From the NCBI GenBank assembly GCA_905208975.1, contig CAJLRE010000072.1, positions 1 to 7,894 of the forward strand: DNA of 7,894 bases. The letters are read 5' to 3'. Below are positions 1 to 6,680 of the stretch, in pieces (the first letter of the stretch is position 1; every line of letters begins with the position of its first letter). Origin of the DNA: an uncultured Collinsella sp. GTDB lineage: Bacteria > Actinomycetota > Coriobacteriia > Coriobacteriales > Coriobacteriaceae. The position numbers and the translations under genes were made by a program. Below the pieces are notes generated by a model, which was given only the letters and a program-made list of their open reading frames with translations, was not told where the DNA came from and ran no database searches.

Positions 1-2
1 GG

Positions 3-92
3 CACCAGAGCGACAACTTGTCATTCAAAGAGGACGGCATGACCAGAAGGTCTATGCCGTCCTCTTTTCATGCCAATTTGTTCGCTCTGGTG
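3..92 (+). terminator. Nested inverted repeat with a terminator-like core
   Basis: The inner hairpin has a perfect 14-bp stem (27-40 with 54-67, AAAGAGGACGGCAT and its complement). It continues into a further 4-bp stem (GACC 41-44, GGTC 49-52) around an AGAA loop, with one bulged T at 53, and ends in TTTT (65-68). This has the form of a rho-independent terminator for a + strand gene ending left of the window. An outer inverted repeat encloses it: 3-16 pairs with 78-92 over 14 bp with a single bulged T at 81. A simple terminator would not need that outer pair, so the whole could be a palindromic repeat unit. The hairpin geometry is directly visible; the terminator role is inferred. Confidence 0.7.
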
Positions 93-139
93 ACCGCTCG
101 CTGGCATTACCAAAACATCGACGGTCCAATAATGATCCC

Positions 140-211
140 TTGGGGACGGAGAAAAAGTGGTCGTTGGGGACGTTCTTGTTTGACTGGTAGTTTAAGAACG
201 CCCCCGATGAC
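140..211. repeat. REP/MITE-like hairpin block with TTGGGGACG direct repeats
   Basis: TTGGGGACG occurs at 140-148 and again at 164-172, exactly 24 bp apart. The second copy is the left arm of a long hairpin. Positions 160-177 pair with 194-211 over 18 positions, with one A/C mismatch and two G-U pairs, around a 16-nt loop (178-193). No T-tract follows, so it does not look like a terminator. GGGGACG-rich hairpins of this style recall the short repeats mobilised by REP-associated tyrosine (IS200-like) transposases, but that link is from memory and no transposase is present here. Copy number in the genome would decide it. Confidence 0.5.
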
Positions 212-271
212 TATTCGGATTGCTAATTTGTGCGGGTTGTGGTTTTGTGACCTGCTGAAATTTAAGATACT

Positions 272-283
272 GTACAACTGTAC
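272..283. promoter_or_regulatory. Candidate operator palindrome
   Basis: GTACA-AC-TGTAC is a perfect 5-bp inverted repeat with a 2-bp centre. Scattered further matches in the flanks (ACT on the left, GTTAACT on the right) extend a weaker dyad. It lies 92 bp before the likely ATG of the YhgE/Pip operon. It would overlap the -35 position of a promoter using TATATT (302-307) as -10. Position and shape suit a dimeric repressor of TetR or similar type, but no regulator gene is in the window, so this is inference. Confidence 0.3.
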
Positions 284-363
284 GTTAACTCATCTTCGTA
301 GTATATTGCTACCCGCAAAACTCAGCACCATTGTGCCGCGAGGCACTAAAGCGCCTACGTACA

Positions 364-3189
364 ATGGTTGTCGATAGTACGATTCGATTCAACGACAGGA
401 TGGATGGTCTAAGCGTGAGTCTCGGCAGCAAACTATCCAACGCAAAGGTATCCTTTGCGATCTTTAAGCGTGACATCAAGCGATTGCTCGTGAACCCCGT
501 CGCCTTGGTGGTTACCCTCGGCGTGTGTGTTATTCCCTCGCTGTATGCCTGGTACAACATCGTGGCAAACTGGGATCCGTACGGAAACACCCAGGGCATC
601 AAGATTGCTATCGCCAACAACGATCAGGGTACCCAAAACGACCTAGTGGGCGAGCTCAATGCGGGCGATAAGGTGGTCGACCAGCTCAAGGAAAACGATC
701 AGCTGGGCTGGACCTTCGTCGACTCGGCTGCCGATGCCAAAGAGGGCGTCGAGAGCGGGGAATACTACGCGGCGATCGTAATCCCCAAGAACTTCTCCGA
801 CAATCTTGTCTCGATGCTCGATGGCAATTACCATCAGCCGAAGCTCACCTATTACGTCAATGAGAAGAAGAGCGCCATTGCGCCCAAGGTCACCGATACC
901 GGTGCCAACACCATCGAGGAGCAGATCAACTCGGAGTTTGTCTCCACGGTGGGCGAGACCGTAGCGGGCATCGCCAAGGATGCCGGCATCGATTTAAAGG
1001 ACAAGGCAACCCAGACTCAGGACTCGCTGACAAGTTCGGTGTCCGAGGCATCCGACACCTTGGGTGAGGTGCGCGATTCGATTGGCGATATGAATGCCGC
1101 CATCGATAAGACGAGTGGCGCTATCGCCTCGGCTGATGCGGCGCTTGCCGGCTTGCAAGGTCAGGCACCGTCGCTGACGCAGGCAATCTCCCAGGGCAAC
1201 GACCTGCTGGGCGAGGCTCGCGCCACGGCGGGCAACTCTATCACCTCGCTCTCCAAGGCACTCTCGGAAGGTAGCCTTGCACTCACCAAGACGTCAGCCT
1301 CTGCGAACGCTGCGATTGGCAAGCTAACGGGTACGGTCACATCTACGACCACCCGCATCGACAACTCGCTCGAGTCTCTCCAGGCGACGATCGATCACAA
1401 TAAGGCCGTTATCGGGCACTTGGAGATTCTCGTTAATGACACGTCGACAGGTTCCGAGGAAATTGACGCGCGCATTGTATCGACCATCGATTCGCTTCGC
1501 GAGCAAAACCAGAAGCTGCAGAGCATCAAGGATGGCCTTTCTGCACAGTCGAGCGCCATGGCAAACGACGCTACGGCAATCTCGAACGCGAGCAACGCAC
1601 TCAACGCGGCAATTCAGACCGGTACGGCTAGCCTCGGTCAGGCTCAGACCGATCTGGGTCAGAACGCACTTCCGAAGGCTTCGAGCGCGCTTGACTCCTT
1701 TGCCGCCGTTTCGGGCGATTTGACCGGCATTGTGTCGGGTATGACCCCCACGATAGCGAGCGCGCGCGGCACGCTGGCGCAGCTCGACGCCACGCTCAAG
1801 CAGGCAAAGACCACGCTGTCCCAAACCGACGCCTCCCTTGCCAAGGTTCAGGACAAGCTCGCGACCGCCGCCAATGACATTGCGGCGCTGCGGACCTCTG
1901 AGTCTATGGGCGAGTTAGCCGACCTCATGGACGTCGACGTCAATGACGTGGCAGATTTCATGGCATCTCCGGTTGAGCTGACGTCCAAGTCAATCTATCC
2001 GGTCAAGAGCTTTGGCTCGGGCATCGCGCCCTTCTACACCAATCTGGCGCTGTGGGTAGGCGGCTATGTGCTCATCGCTATCTATAAACTCGAGGTCGAC
2101 CGCGAGGGCATCGGTAGCTTTACGGCGCGTCAGGGCTACTTTGGCCGCTGGCTGCTGCTGGTGATCCTGGGCGCGTTCCAGGCCATTATCGTTACGGTGG
2201 GCGACCTGGTCATTGGCGTTCAGTGCGTCAATCCGCTGCTCTTTGTACTGGGCGGCATCGCTATTTCGTTCACCTACGTCAACATCATCTATGCGCTGTC
2301 CACCACGTTTAAGCATATCGGTAAAGCCATTGGCGTCATCCTCGTCATTGTGCAGATCCCCGGCTCGTCGGGCATGTATCCCATCGAGATGATGCCCGGC
2401 TTCTTCCAATGGCTGCATCCGCTGCTGCCCTTTACCTACGGCATCAACCTGCTGCGCGAGACCGTCGGTGGCATGTATTCGTTCAACTACCTGTTCAACC
2501 TGTGCATCCTGGGCGTGTTCCTTGCCATCGCACTCTTTATTGGCTTGCAGCTGCGTCCGCTGCTGCTCAACCTCAACCTGCTCTTTGACAAGCAGCTTTC
2601 CACGACGGGCCTCATGATCTGCGAGTCCAACGACCTGCCGCGCCAGCGCTATTCGCTGCGCACGGCCATGCGCGTCATGCTCGATTCGGATTCGTACCGT
2701 CGCGAGCTGCTCGATCATGCCGTGGCGTTTGAGCATCGCTACCCGTACTACATCAAGGGCGGTTTTGCCGCCGTGGTAGGCGTGCAGGTTCTGCTCTTTG
2801 TGCTTTCGACGGTGCTCGATATCGACAATAACGGCAAGATCATCCTGCTCGTTATCTGGATCATTTCGGTTATCGCCATCTGCGGCTGGCTCATCAACAT
2901 CGAATACATCCGTGCGAGCCTCAATACCCAGATGCGTATCTCGGCGCTTTCGGACGAGGACCTTCGCCGCGAGATGCGCGAGCACACGGCTGCCATCCCC
3001 GCCGCCCGTCGCATGTTTGGTCTCAACGCCAGCGAGCGTGGCGCCAAGGGAGGCGAACAGCCTACGAGCCGTCTGTCGCATATCGGTGCGCATCGTAAGG
3101 CTCAAGATGCCGACGGCGCTGACAACGTAAACGGAAACGACGGGGACACCACCTCGCTTGGCAAGCACTCTAAAGGAGGTGAGGCATAA
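364..3189 (+). CDS. YhgE/Pip-family membrane protein with C-terminal extension
   Basis: This is a large membrane protein of 941 residues from the ATG used here. YhgE/Pip relatives include the Lactococcus phage-infection protein Pip and the type VII secretion component EsaA/YueB; the membrane part resembles ABC-2 exporters. Substrate is unknown. Visible features are a basic N-terminal segment (FKRDIKR), a first helix at about 44-66 ending in IPSLYAWYN, and the WDPYGN motif (70-75). A long Ala/Ser/Thr/Asp-rich, probably coiled-coil extracytoplasmic region follows (about 215-515). The membrane domain starts at APFYTNLALWVGG (from 555) and carries the signature PGSSGMYPIEMMPGFF (666-681). An unusual tail (about 735-941) adds two helices (about 801-818 and 826-846) and a charged, Gly/Asp-rich end. 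The start is uncertain: TTG 331, ATG 400 and GTG 415 are in frame, and none, including ATG 364, has a well-placed ribosome binding site. The next gene begins directly after the TAA. The family call is firm; the function is not. Confidence 0.9.
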   Translation: MVVDSTIRFNDRMDGLSVSLGSKLSNAKVSFAIFKRDIKRLLVNPVALVVTLGVCVIPSLYAWYNIVANWDPYGNTQGIKIAIANNDQGTQNDLVGELNAGDKVVDQLKENDQLGWTFVDSAADAKEGVESGEYYAAIVIPKNFSDNLVSMLDGNYHQPKLTYYVNEKKSAIAPKVTDTGANTIEEQINSEFVSTVGETVAGIAKDAGIDLKDKATQTQDSLTSSVSEASDTLGEVRDSIGDMNAAIDKTSGAIASADAALAGLQGQAPSLTQAISQGNDLLGEARATAGNSITSLSKALSEGSLALTKTSASANAAIGKLTGTVTSTTTRIDNSLESLQATIDHNKAVIGHLEILVNDTSTGSEEIDARIVSTIDSLREQNQKLQSIKDGLSAQSSAMANDATAISNASNALNAAIQTGTASLGQAQTDLGQNALPKASSALDSFAAVSGDLTGIVSGMTPTIASARGTLAQLDATLKQAKTTLSQTDASLAKVQDKLATAANDIAALRTSESMGELADLMDVDVNDVADFMASPVELTSKSIYPVKSFGSGIAPFYTNLALWVGGYVLIAIYKLEVDREGIGSFTARQGYFGRWLLLVILGAFQAIIVTVGDLVIGVQCVNPLLFVLGGIAISFTYVNIIYALSTTFKHIGKAIGVILVIVQIPGSSGMYPIEMMPGFFQWLHPLLPFTYGINLLRETVGGMYSFNYLFNLCILGVFLAIALFIGLQLRPLLLNLNLLFDKQLSTTGLMICESNDLPRQRYSLRTAMRVMLDSDSYRRELLDHAVAFEHRYPYYIKGGFAAVVGVQVLLFVLSTVLDIDNNGKIILLVIWIISVIAICGWLINIEYIRASLNTQMRISALSDEDLRREMREHTAAIPAARRMFGLNASERGAKGGEQPTSRLSHIGAHRKAQDADGADNVNGNDGDTTSLGKHSKGGEA
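3172..3182 (+). promoter_or_regulatory. Strong ribosome binding site inside the end of the first gene
   Basis: AAAGGAGGTGA is a near-complete match to the anti-Shine-Dalgarno sequence. It is embedded in the last codons of the upstream gene and placed about 10 nt before ATG 3190. It fixes the start of the second YhgE/Pip gene and suggests that its translation can be driven independently at a high rate, in contrast to the poor initiation signals of the first gene. Confidence 0.85.
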
Positions 3190-5379
3190 ATGAAAAACAT
3201 CCTGCACCTGTTTAAGCGCGATGTCCAAAACGTGTCTCGCTCCGTGATCGGCATGGTCGTCGTGATGGGCCTGATCATCGTGCCATGTCTCTATGCATGG
3301 TTTAACATCGCCGGAAGCTGGGATCCGTACGGCAACACCGGCAACCTTAAGATCGCCGTGGTCAACACTGATGAGGGTTACGAGAGCGATCTGATTCCCG
3401 TCGAGGTCAACGTGGGCGAAAACGTAACCGCCACCCTGCGCGGCAACGAGAACTTCGACTGGGTTGTGCTCAACGATCGCGATAAGGCCATCGATGGCGT
3501 CAAGTCGGGCGCGTACTACGCTGCCGTCGTTATCCCTAAAACGTTTAGCGCCGACATGATGACGCTTTTCTCGACCGAGGTGAAGCACGCCGATATCGAG
3601 TTCTACGAGAACCAGAAGGCTAACGCCATCGCACAGATCGTGACTGAAAAGGGCTCGAGCGCCGTCCAGAGTCAGGTCAACGAGACCTTTACCAAGACCA
3701 TCACGACCATCGGCCTTAAGACCGTGTCCAGCCTGCTCGACTATATGAGTACCGACCAGGTGAGCAACTTTATCGCCAATCTGTCCTCGACGCTGGGCGA
3801 TTCGGTCGAGGACCTGCAGGACGTTCAGGCGAGTGCGACGTCGCTCGCGGGCATTTTGAGCTCCACGTCCGATTCACTGACATCGGCGGGCGGCATGCTC
3901 AAGCAGACGGGCACCGTTGATGAGTCGACGAAGCAGCTGATGGAGCACGCCAAGAGCGGCATCAATGATTCCAAGGAAGCGCTCAAGGCCGCCAACGATG
4001 CCGTTGACGCGGCGATTGACGGAAGCGCGGGCTCGTTCGACAACGTGTCCGCCGAGCTTGCGAAGGCATTCGATGCCGCGAATCAGCATGTTGACCTTAC
4101 GGTGTCTCAGCTCAACGAAGCCGCAGCGGCGCTCAATACGCGTGCTGACGATATCGATGCGATGGCCGATCAGCTCCGCAACCTTGCCGACCAGGTGAGT
4201 GATGACAAGCTCAAAGACGGTCTCGAGTCCGCTGCGACGTCGCTGGGCAGAATTGCCGTGGAGTACCGCAACAATGCGAAGGACCTGACGGCGACCGCAA
4301 AGTCCCTTTCGGACGGCATGGCGGAGGTCAACAACTCGCGTGCCGAGGTCGACCAGGCCATCGCCGATGCCAAGGCGGGTATCTCGGGAGCCAAGTCCGA
4401 CTACGATTCCACGTTCTCGGTTAAGGCCAAGGAGCTCAAGAAGACCATTTCGGGCGTTCTGGATTCCCTGAACGGTATTTCGGGTGACTTGGATAGCGCT
4501 GTGAGCGGTCTGACCGACGCCTCTGGCTCGCTCGCAAAGGGCCTCTCCAAGGCTGCGACGCTGGTCAACAAGGCTTCTGATCAGTTGGGCGAGGCGTCGG
4601 ACAAGATCAGCGCTTTTAAGGACGAGCTTGATAGCGCTCTGATGTCGGGTGACCTGGCCATGATTAAGACAATGATTGGCAACGACCCCGAGGGCCTCGC
4701 CGTGTCGCTTTCCGGCCCCGTCGCGCTCGACCGCAAACCGGTCTATCCGATCCGCAACTACGGTTCGGCCATGGCGCCGTTCTACACGATTCTGTCGCTG
4801 TGGGTGGGCTCGATTGTACTGGCGGCCATGATGAAGGTCTCGGTTGACGATGAGCTCATCAACGAGCTGATCCCCGTGCGCCTGCACGAGATCTACCTGG
4901 GCCGCTACCTGTTCTTTGGAGGTCTGGCCCTGCTGCAGGCGACACTCGTGTGCGCGGGCGACATCCTGTTCTTTGGCATTCAGTGCGACAACCCGCTGCA
5001 ATTTGTGCTGGCGGGTTGGGTCGCGAGTCTCGTGTTCTCCAATATCGTCTACACGCTTACGGTTTCGTTTGGCGATATCGGCAAGGCGCTCGCCGTCGTG
5101 CTGTTGGTTATGCAGGTCGGCGGTTCGGGCGGTACGTTCCCCATCGAGATGACCGGCCCTGTGTTCCAGGCGATCTATCCGTTCCTGCCGTTCACCCACG
5201 GCATCAACGCCATGCATGCCGCCATGGCTGGCGCCTACCATATGGAGTACTGGATTGAGCTAGGCATTCTGGCGAGCTATCTGATTCCGTCGCTGGCACT
5301 GGGCGTCGTCTTCCGCCGCCCGGTCATCAAAGCCAACGACTGGATTATCGAAAAGCTGGAGTCGACCAAATTGATTTAA
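3190..5379 (+). CDS. YhgE/Pip-family membrane protein (second paralog)
   Basis: This 729-residue protein is a diverged relative of its upstream neighbour. It shows the classic layout of a basic start (LFKRDVQNV), a first helix at about 18-40 ending VPCLYAWFN, and WDPYGN (44-49). A conserved extracytoplasmic block follows (GAYYAAVVIPKTFS), then a long Ala/Ser/Asp/Lys-rich probable coiled-coil region at about 195-490. The C-terminal membrane domain begins YPIRNYGSAMAPFYT (519-533), with helices at about 531-549, 572-597, 603-626, 630-645 and 690-708. GGSGGTFPIEM (644-654) and YPFLPFTHGIN (663-673) match the family signature. It lacks the extra two-helix tail of the first protein and ends soon after the last helix. 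The ATG directly abuts the preceding TAA and has a strong ribosome binding site, so the two genes are co-transcribed and probably translationally coupled. Family relatives act in export or as phage receptors; the substrate here is unknown. Confidence 0.93.
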   Translation: MKNILHLFKRDVQNVSRSVIGMVVVMGLIIVPCLYAWFNIAGSWDPYGNTGNLKIAVVNTDEGYESDLIPVEVNVGENVTATLRGNENFDWVVLNDRDKAIDGVKSGAYYAAVVIPKTFSADMMTLFSTEVKHADIEFYENQKANAIAQIVTEKGSSAVQSQVNETFTKTITTIGLKTVSSLLDYMSTDQVSNFIANLSSTLGDSVEDLQDVQASATSLAGILSSTSDSLTSAGGMLKQTGTVDESTKQLMEHAKSGINDSKEALKAANDAVDAAIDGSAGSFDNVSAELAKAFDAANQHVDLTVSQLNEAAAALNTRADDIDAMADQLRNLADQVSDDKLKDGLESAATSLGRIAVEYRNNAKDLTATAKSLSDGMAEVNNSRAEVDQAIADAKAGISGAKSDYDSTFSVKAKELKKTISGVLDSLNGISGDLDSAVSGLTDASGSLAKGLSKAATLVNKASDQLGEASDKISAFKDELDSALMSGDLAMIKTMIGNDPEGLAVSLSGPVALDRKPVYPIRNYGSAMAPFYTILSLWVGSIVLAAMMKVSVDDELINELIPVRLHEIYLGRYLFFGGLALLQATLVCAGDILFFGIQCDNPLQFVLAGWVASLVFSNIVYTLTVSFGDIGKALAVVLLVMQVGGSGGTFPIEMTGPVFQAIYPFLPFTHGINAMHAAMAGAYHMEYWIELGILASYLIPSLALGVVFRRPVIKANDWIIEKLESTKLI

Positions 5380-5396
5380 TACAGCAACGTAAACGC

Positions 5397-5427
5397 CGTC
5401 GGAACATCGAGGTTTTCTGTTCCGACG
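5397..5427 (+). terminator. Hairpin after the YhgE/Pip operon, weak terminator
   Basis: CGTCGGAACA (5397-5406) and TGTTCCGACG (5418-5427) form a perfect 10-bp stem with an 11-nt loop, 17 nt after the stop codon. Only CTTTAG follows, so the T-tract is poor. It may be a weak terminator or an mRNA 3'-end stabiliser, backed up by the stronger hairpin about 50 nt further on. Confidence 0.5.
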
Positions 5428-5442
5428 CTTTAGTTGAGTGAA

Positions 5443-5472
5443 TTGCATGGGCTGCTTGGTTGTTGCTACAGT
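5443..5472 (+). promoter_or_regulatory. Candidate promoter for the DMT transporter gene
   Basis: TTGCAT (5443-5448) and TACAGT (5467-5472) are separated by 18 bp, and TGC directly precedes the -10, giving an extended -10 form. Each hexamer matches the housekeeping consensus only partly. Initiation would fall near 5478-5480, inside the left arm of the following terminator-like hairpin. That makes either this promoter or its regulatory meaning uncertain. Confidence 0.35.
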
Positions 5473-5474
5473 AG

Positions 5475-5513
5475 CGGGGCGTGCCGGGGGTCCGGTGCGC
5501 CCTGTTTTTATTT
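5475..5513 (+). terminator. Strong intrinsic terminator before the DMT transporter gene
   Basis: A 13-bp stem is formed by 5475-5487 and 5492-5504, with the core GGGCGTGCCGG facing CCGGTGCGCCC and three G-U pairs. It has a GGGT loop and is followed by TTTTTATTT (5505-5513). This is the most terminator-like structure between the YhgE/Pip operon and the transporter gene. It most simply ends the upstream operon. If the candidate promoter at 5443-5472 is real, the hairpin would instead sit at the extreme 5' end of the transporter mRNA. Confidence 0.7.
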
Positions 5514-5580
5514 GACCATGAGGCGGCATGCGGTCACGCGCGTGCGGACACCACGCCCAGATTGAGCGCGAGGATGCCCT

Positions 5581-6564
5581 ATGCCCCAGCATGTCACTGA
5601 CAATATCGAAATGATGCCCGATGGCCCTGTGGCTCGCGAGGACCTGGGTGCGGGCGGCACCTCCCGTGGTGCCGGTGCTCGTTCGCCGTTGTTCTGGAAA
5701 GTTCTACTGCTTTCGGTGGCGATTATCTGGGGTTACTCCTTTACCACTATGAAGGACGCGCTCGACACCATTCCGGTGTTTGAACTGCTCTGCGTGCGCT
5801 TTCTGCCTGCGGCGTTGGTCATGTTTGTCATCTTCCACAAGCGCATCATCGCGCACCTCAACGCCCGCAATCTTATCGTCGGACTTGGAATGGGCACACT
5901 TATGTGGGCCGCCTACGTCCTGCAGACGGTCGGCCTGGCGCACACCACGGCGGGCAAGAACGCGTTTTTGACGGGTACGTACTGCATCCTCGTGCCCTTT
6001 GCGAGCTATTTTCTGAGCGGCGAAAAACTCACCCGCTATAATCTGGGCGCGGCACTGCTGTGCTTGGCGGGCATTGGCCTGGTGGCGCTCGATAGCGTCG
6101 AGTTCAACATCGGCGATGCCATTACGCTGGGCGGCGCGGTCTTCTTCGCCATCCAGATGGCGGTGACCGCCAAGTACGGTCGCAAAATGGACATCAACGT
6201 CATCACGTTTTGGATGTTTGTGGGCAATGGCGTGCTGAGCCTGATCTCGTCGCTGCTATTCGAGACCCAGGCGCCTCTGTCCGTGTGGACGCCGAATTTT
6301 ATCTGTGTGATGGCGTTTCTCTCGGTGGGCTGCACATGCGTGGCTCTGCTCATCCAAAACGTCGGCCTGGCGCATGTCCCGGCTTCGACGGGCTCGCTGC
6401 TCCTTTCGATGGAGTCGCCTTCGGGCGTGTTGTTTTCGGTGCTGCTGATGGGGGAGGCGCTCACCTCGCGCCTGCTCGCCGGCTTTGTGCTTATCTTCCT
6501 GTCGATTATCTTGAGCGAGACTCACTTCGATTTTTTGCGTCGAAAGCCGCGCCCGCAATTGTAA
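5581..6564 (+). CDS. EamA/DMT-family ten-helix transporter
   Basis: This 327-residue inner-membrane protein belongs to the drug/metabolite transporter superfamily, whose members export or exchange amino acids, nucleotides, sugars or other small metabolites. The substrate cannot be read from the sequence. A hydrophilic N-terminus of about 36 residues precedes ten predicted helices at roughly 38-56, 64-84, 98-118, 126-146, 152-171, 178-196, 206-227, 239-257, 264-288 and 296-313. They form two EamA repeats (about 39-171 and 180-312). Family landmarks are IWGYSFTTMK (49-58), GLAHTTAGKNAFLTG (118-132) and its second-repeat equivalent GLAHVPASTGSLLLSMES (262-279). The tail is short and basic (LRRKPRPQL). 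ATG 5581 is chosen because GAGGA lies 6 nt upstream (5570-5574). Length is normal for the family, slightly long at the N-terminus. Terminators on both sides make it a likely single-gene transcript. Confidence 0.93.
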   Translation: MPQHVTDNIEMMPDGPVAREDLGAGGTSRGAGARSPLFWKVLLLSVAIIWGYSFTTMKDALDTIPVFELLCVRFLPAALVMFVIFHKRIIAHLNARNLIVGLGMGTLMWAAYVLQTVGLAHTTAGKNAFLTGTYCILVPFASYFLSGEKLTRYNLGAALLCLAGIGLVALDSVEFNIGDAITLGGAVFFAIQMAVTAKYGRKMDINVITFWMFVGNGVLSLISSLLFETQAPLSVWTPNFICVMAFLSVGCTCVALLIQNVGLAHVPASTGSLLLSMESPSGVLFSVLLMGEALTSRLLAGFVLIFLSIILSETHFDFLRRKPRPQL

Positions 6565-6576
6565 ACAACTTGTTGC

Positions 6577-6602
6577 GCCGCCCTCCTGGGGCGGCATTTT
6601 TT
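6577..6602 (+). terminator. Intrinsic terminator of the DMT transporter gene
   Basis: GCCGCCC (6577-6583) and GGGCGGC (6589-6595) form a 7-bp all-GC stem with a TCCTG loop, followed by A and six T residues. It begins 12 nt after the transporter stop codon and is a textbook rho-independent terminator. Confidence 0.9.
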
Positions 6603-6669
6603 ATGCCTCGCCCTTAAAGTTGTACCTTGCGCTTTACGCTATCAAAGTGCTTACTGCAAAAACGTTACT

Positions 6670-6675
6670 GGAGGG
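6670..6675 (+). promoter_or_regulatory. Ribosome binding site of the amidohydrolase gene
   Basis: GGAGGG lies 5-6 nt before ATG 6681 and decides that start, which gives the protein an N-terminal lead of about 27 residues before the first conserved segment. I see no promoter hexamers in 6603-6669 good enough to call. Confidence 0.75.
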
Positions 6676-6680
6676 CATTT

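Larger units (their letters stand above)
93..330. other. Non-coding leader region, no gene seen
   Basis: I see no convincing coding sequence between the terminator-like hairpin and the first YhgE/Pip gene. Open frames crossing it run over the hairpins and read as low-information, Arg/Ser/Leu-mixed peptides without a ribosome binding site. The stretch is less GC-rich than the genes. It holds the repeat-like hairpin block at 140-211, the palindrome at 272-283 and a possible -10 element, TATATT, at 302-307. The best -35 partner at normal spacing is poor (TGTACG, 279-284), so no promoter is called with confidence. Confidence 0.6.

Noticed and set aside
18..377. Plus-strand open frame of 119 codons in the leader region
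   Set aside because: It runs through the terminator-like hairpin and the repeat block, has no ribosome binding site, and shows no protein-like pattern.
1990..3588. Long minus-strand open frame (532 codons) across the junction of the two YhgE/Pip genes
   Set aside because: It lies antisense to two strongly supported genes, reads as Asp/His/Arg/Gln-rich sequence with no recognisable domain, and is the usual by-product of high-GC codon use.
3874..5241. Long minus-strand open frame (455 codons) inside the second YhgE/Pip gene
   Set aside because: It is wholly antisense to a clear family member and its Arg/His-rich composition matches a codon-bias shadow.
364..5379. Type VII secretion locus, because EsaA is related to YhgE/Pip
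   Set aside because: No EssC-type ATPase, EssB, EsaB or WXG100 protein is present in the window; family relatedness alone is not enough.
5477..5558. Alternative pairing of GGGCGTG (5477-5483) with CACGCCC (5552-5558), like an antiterminator
   Set aside because: The second arm is transcribed after the T-tract at 5505-5513, so it cannot influence the termination decision.
5518..5565. Possible 15-residue Arg-rich leader peptide ahead of the DMT transporter gene
   Set aside because: It has no ribosome binding site and no run of a regulatory amino acid codon, and the only terminator lies upstream of it, so it cannot act as a classical attenuation leader.
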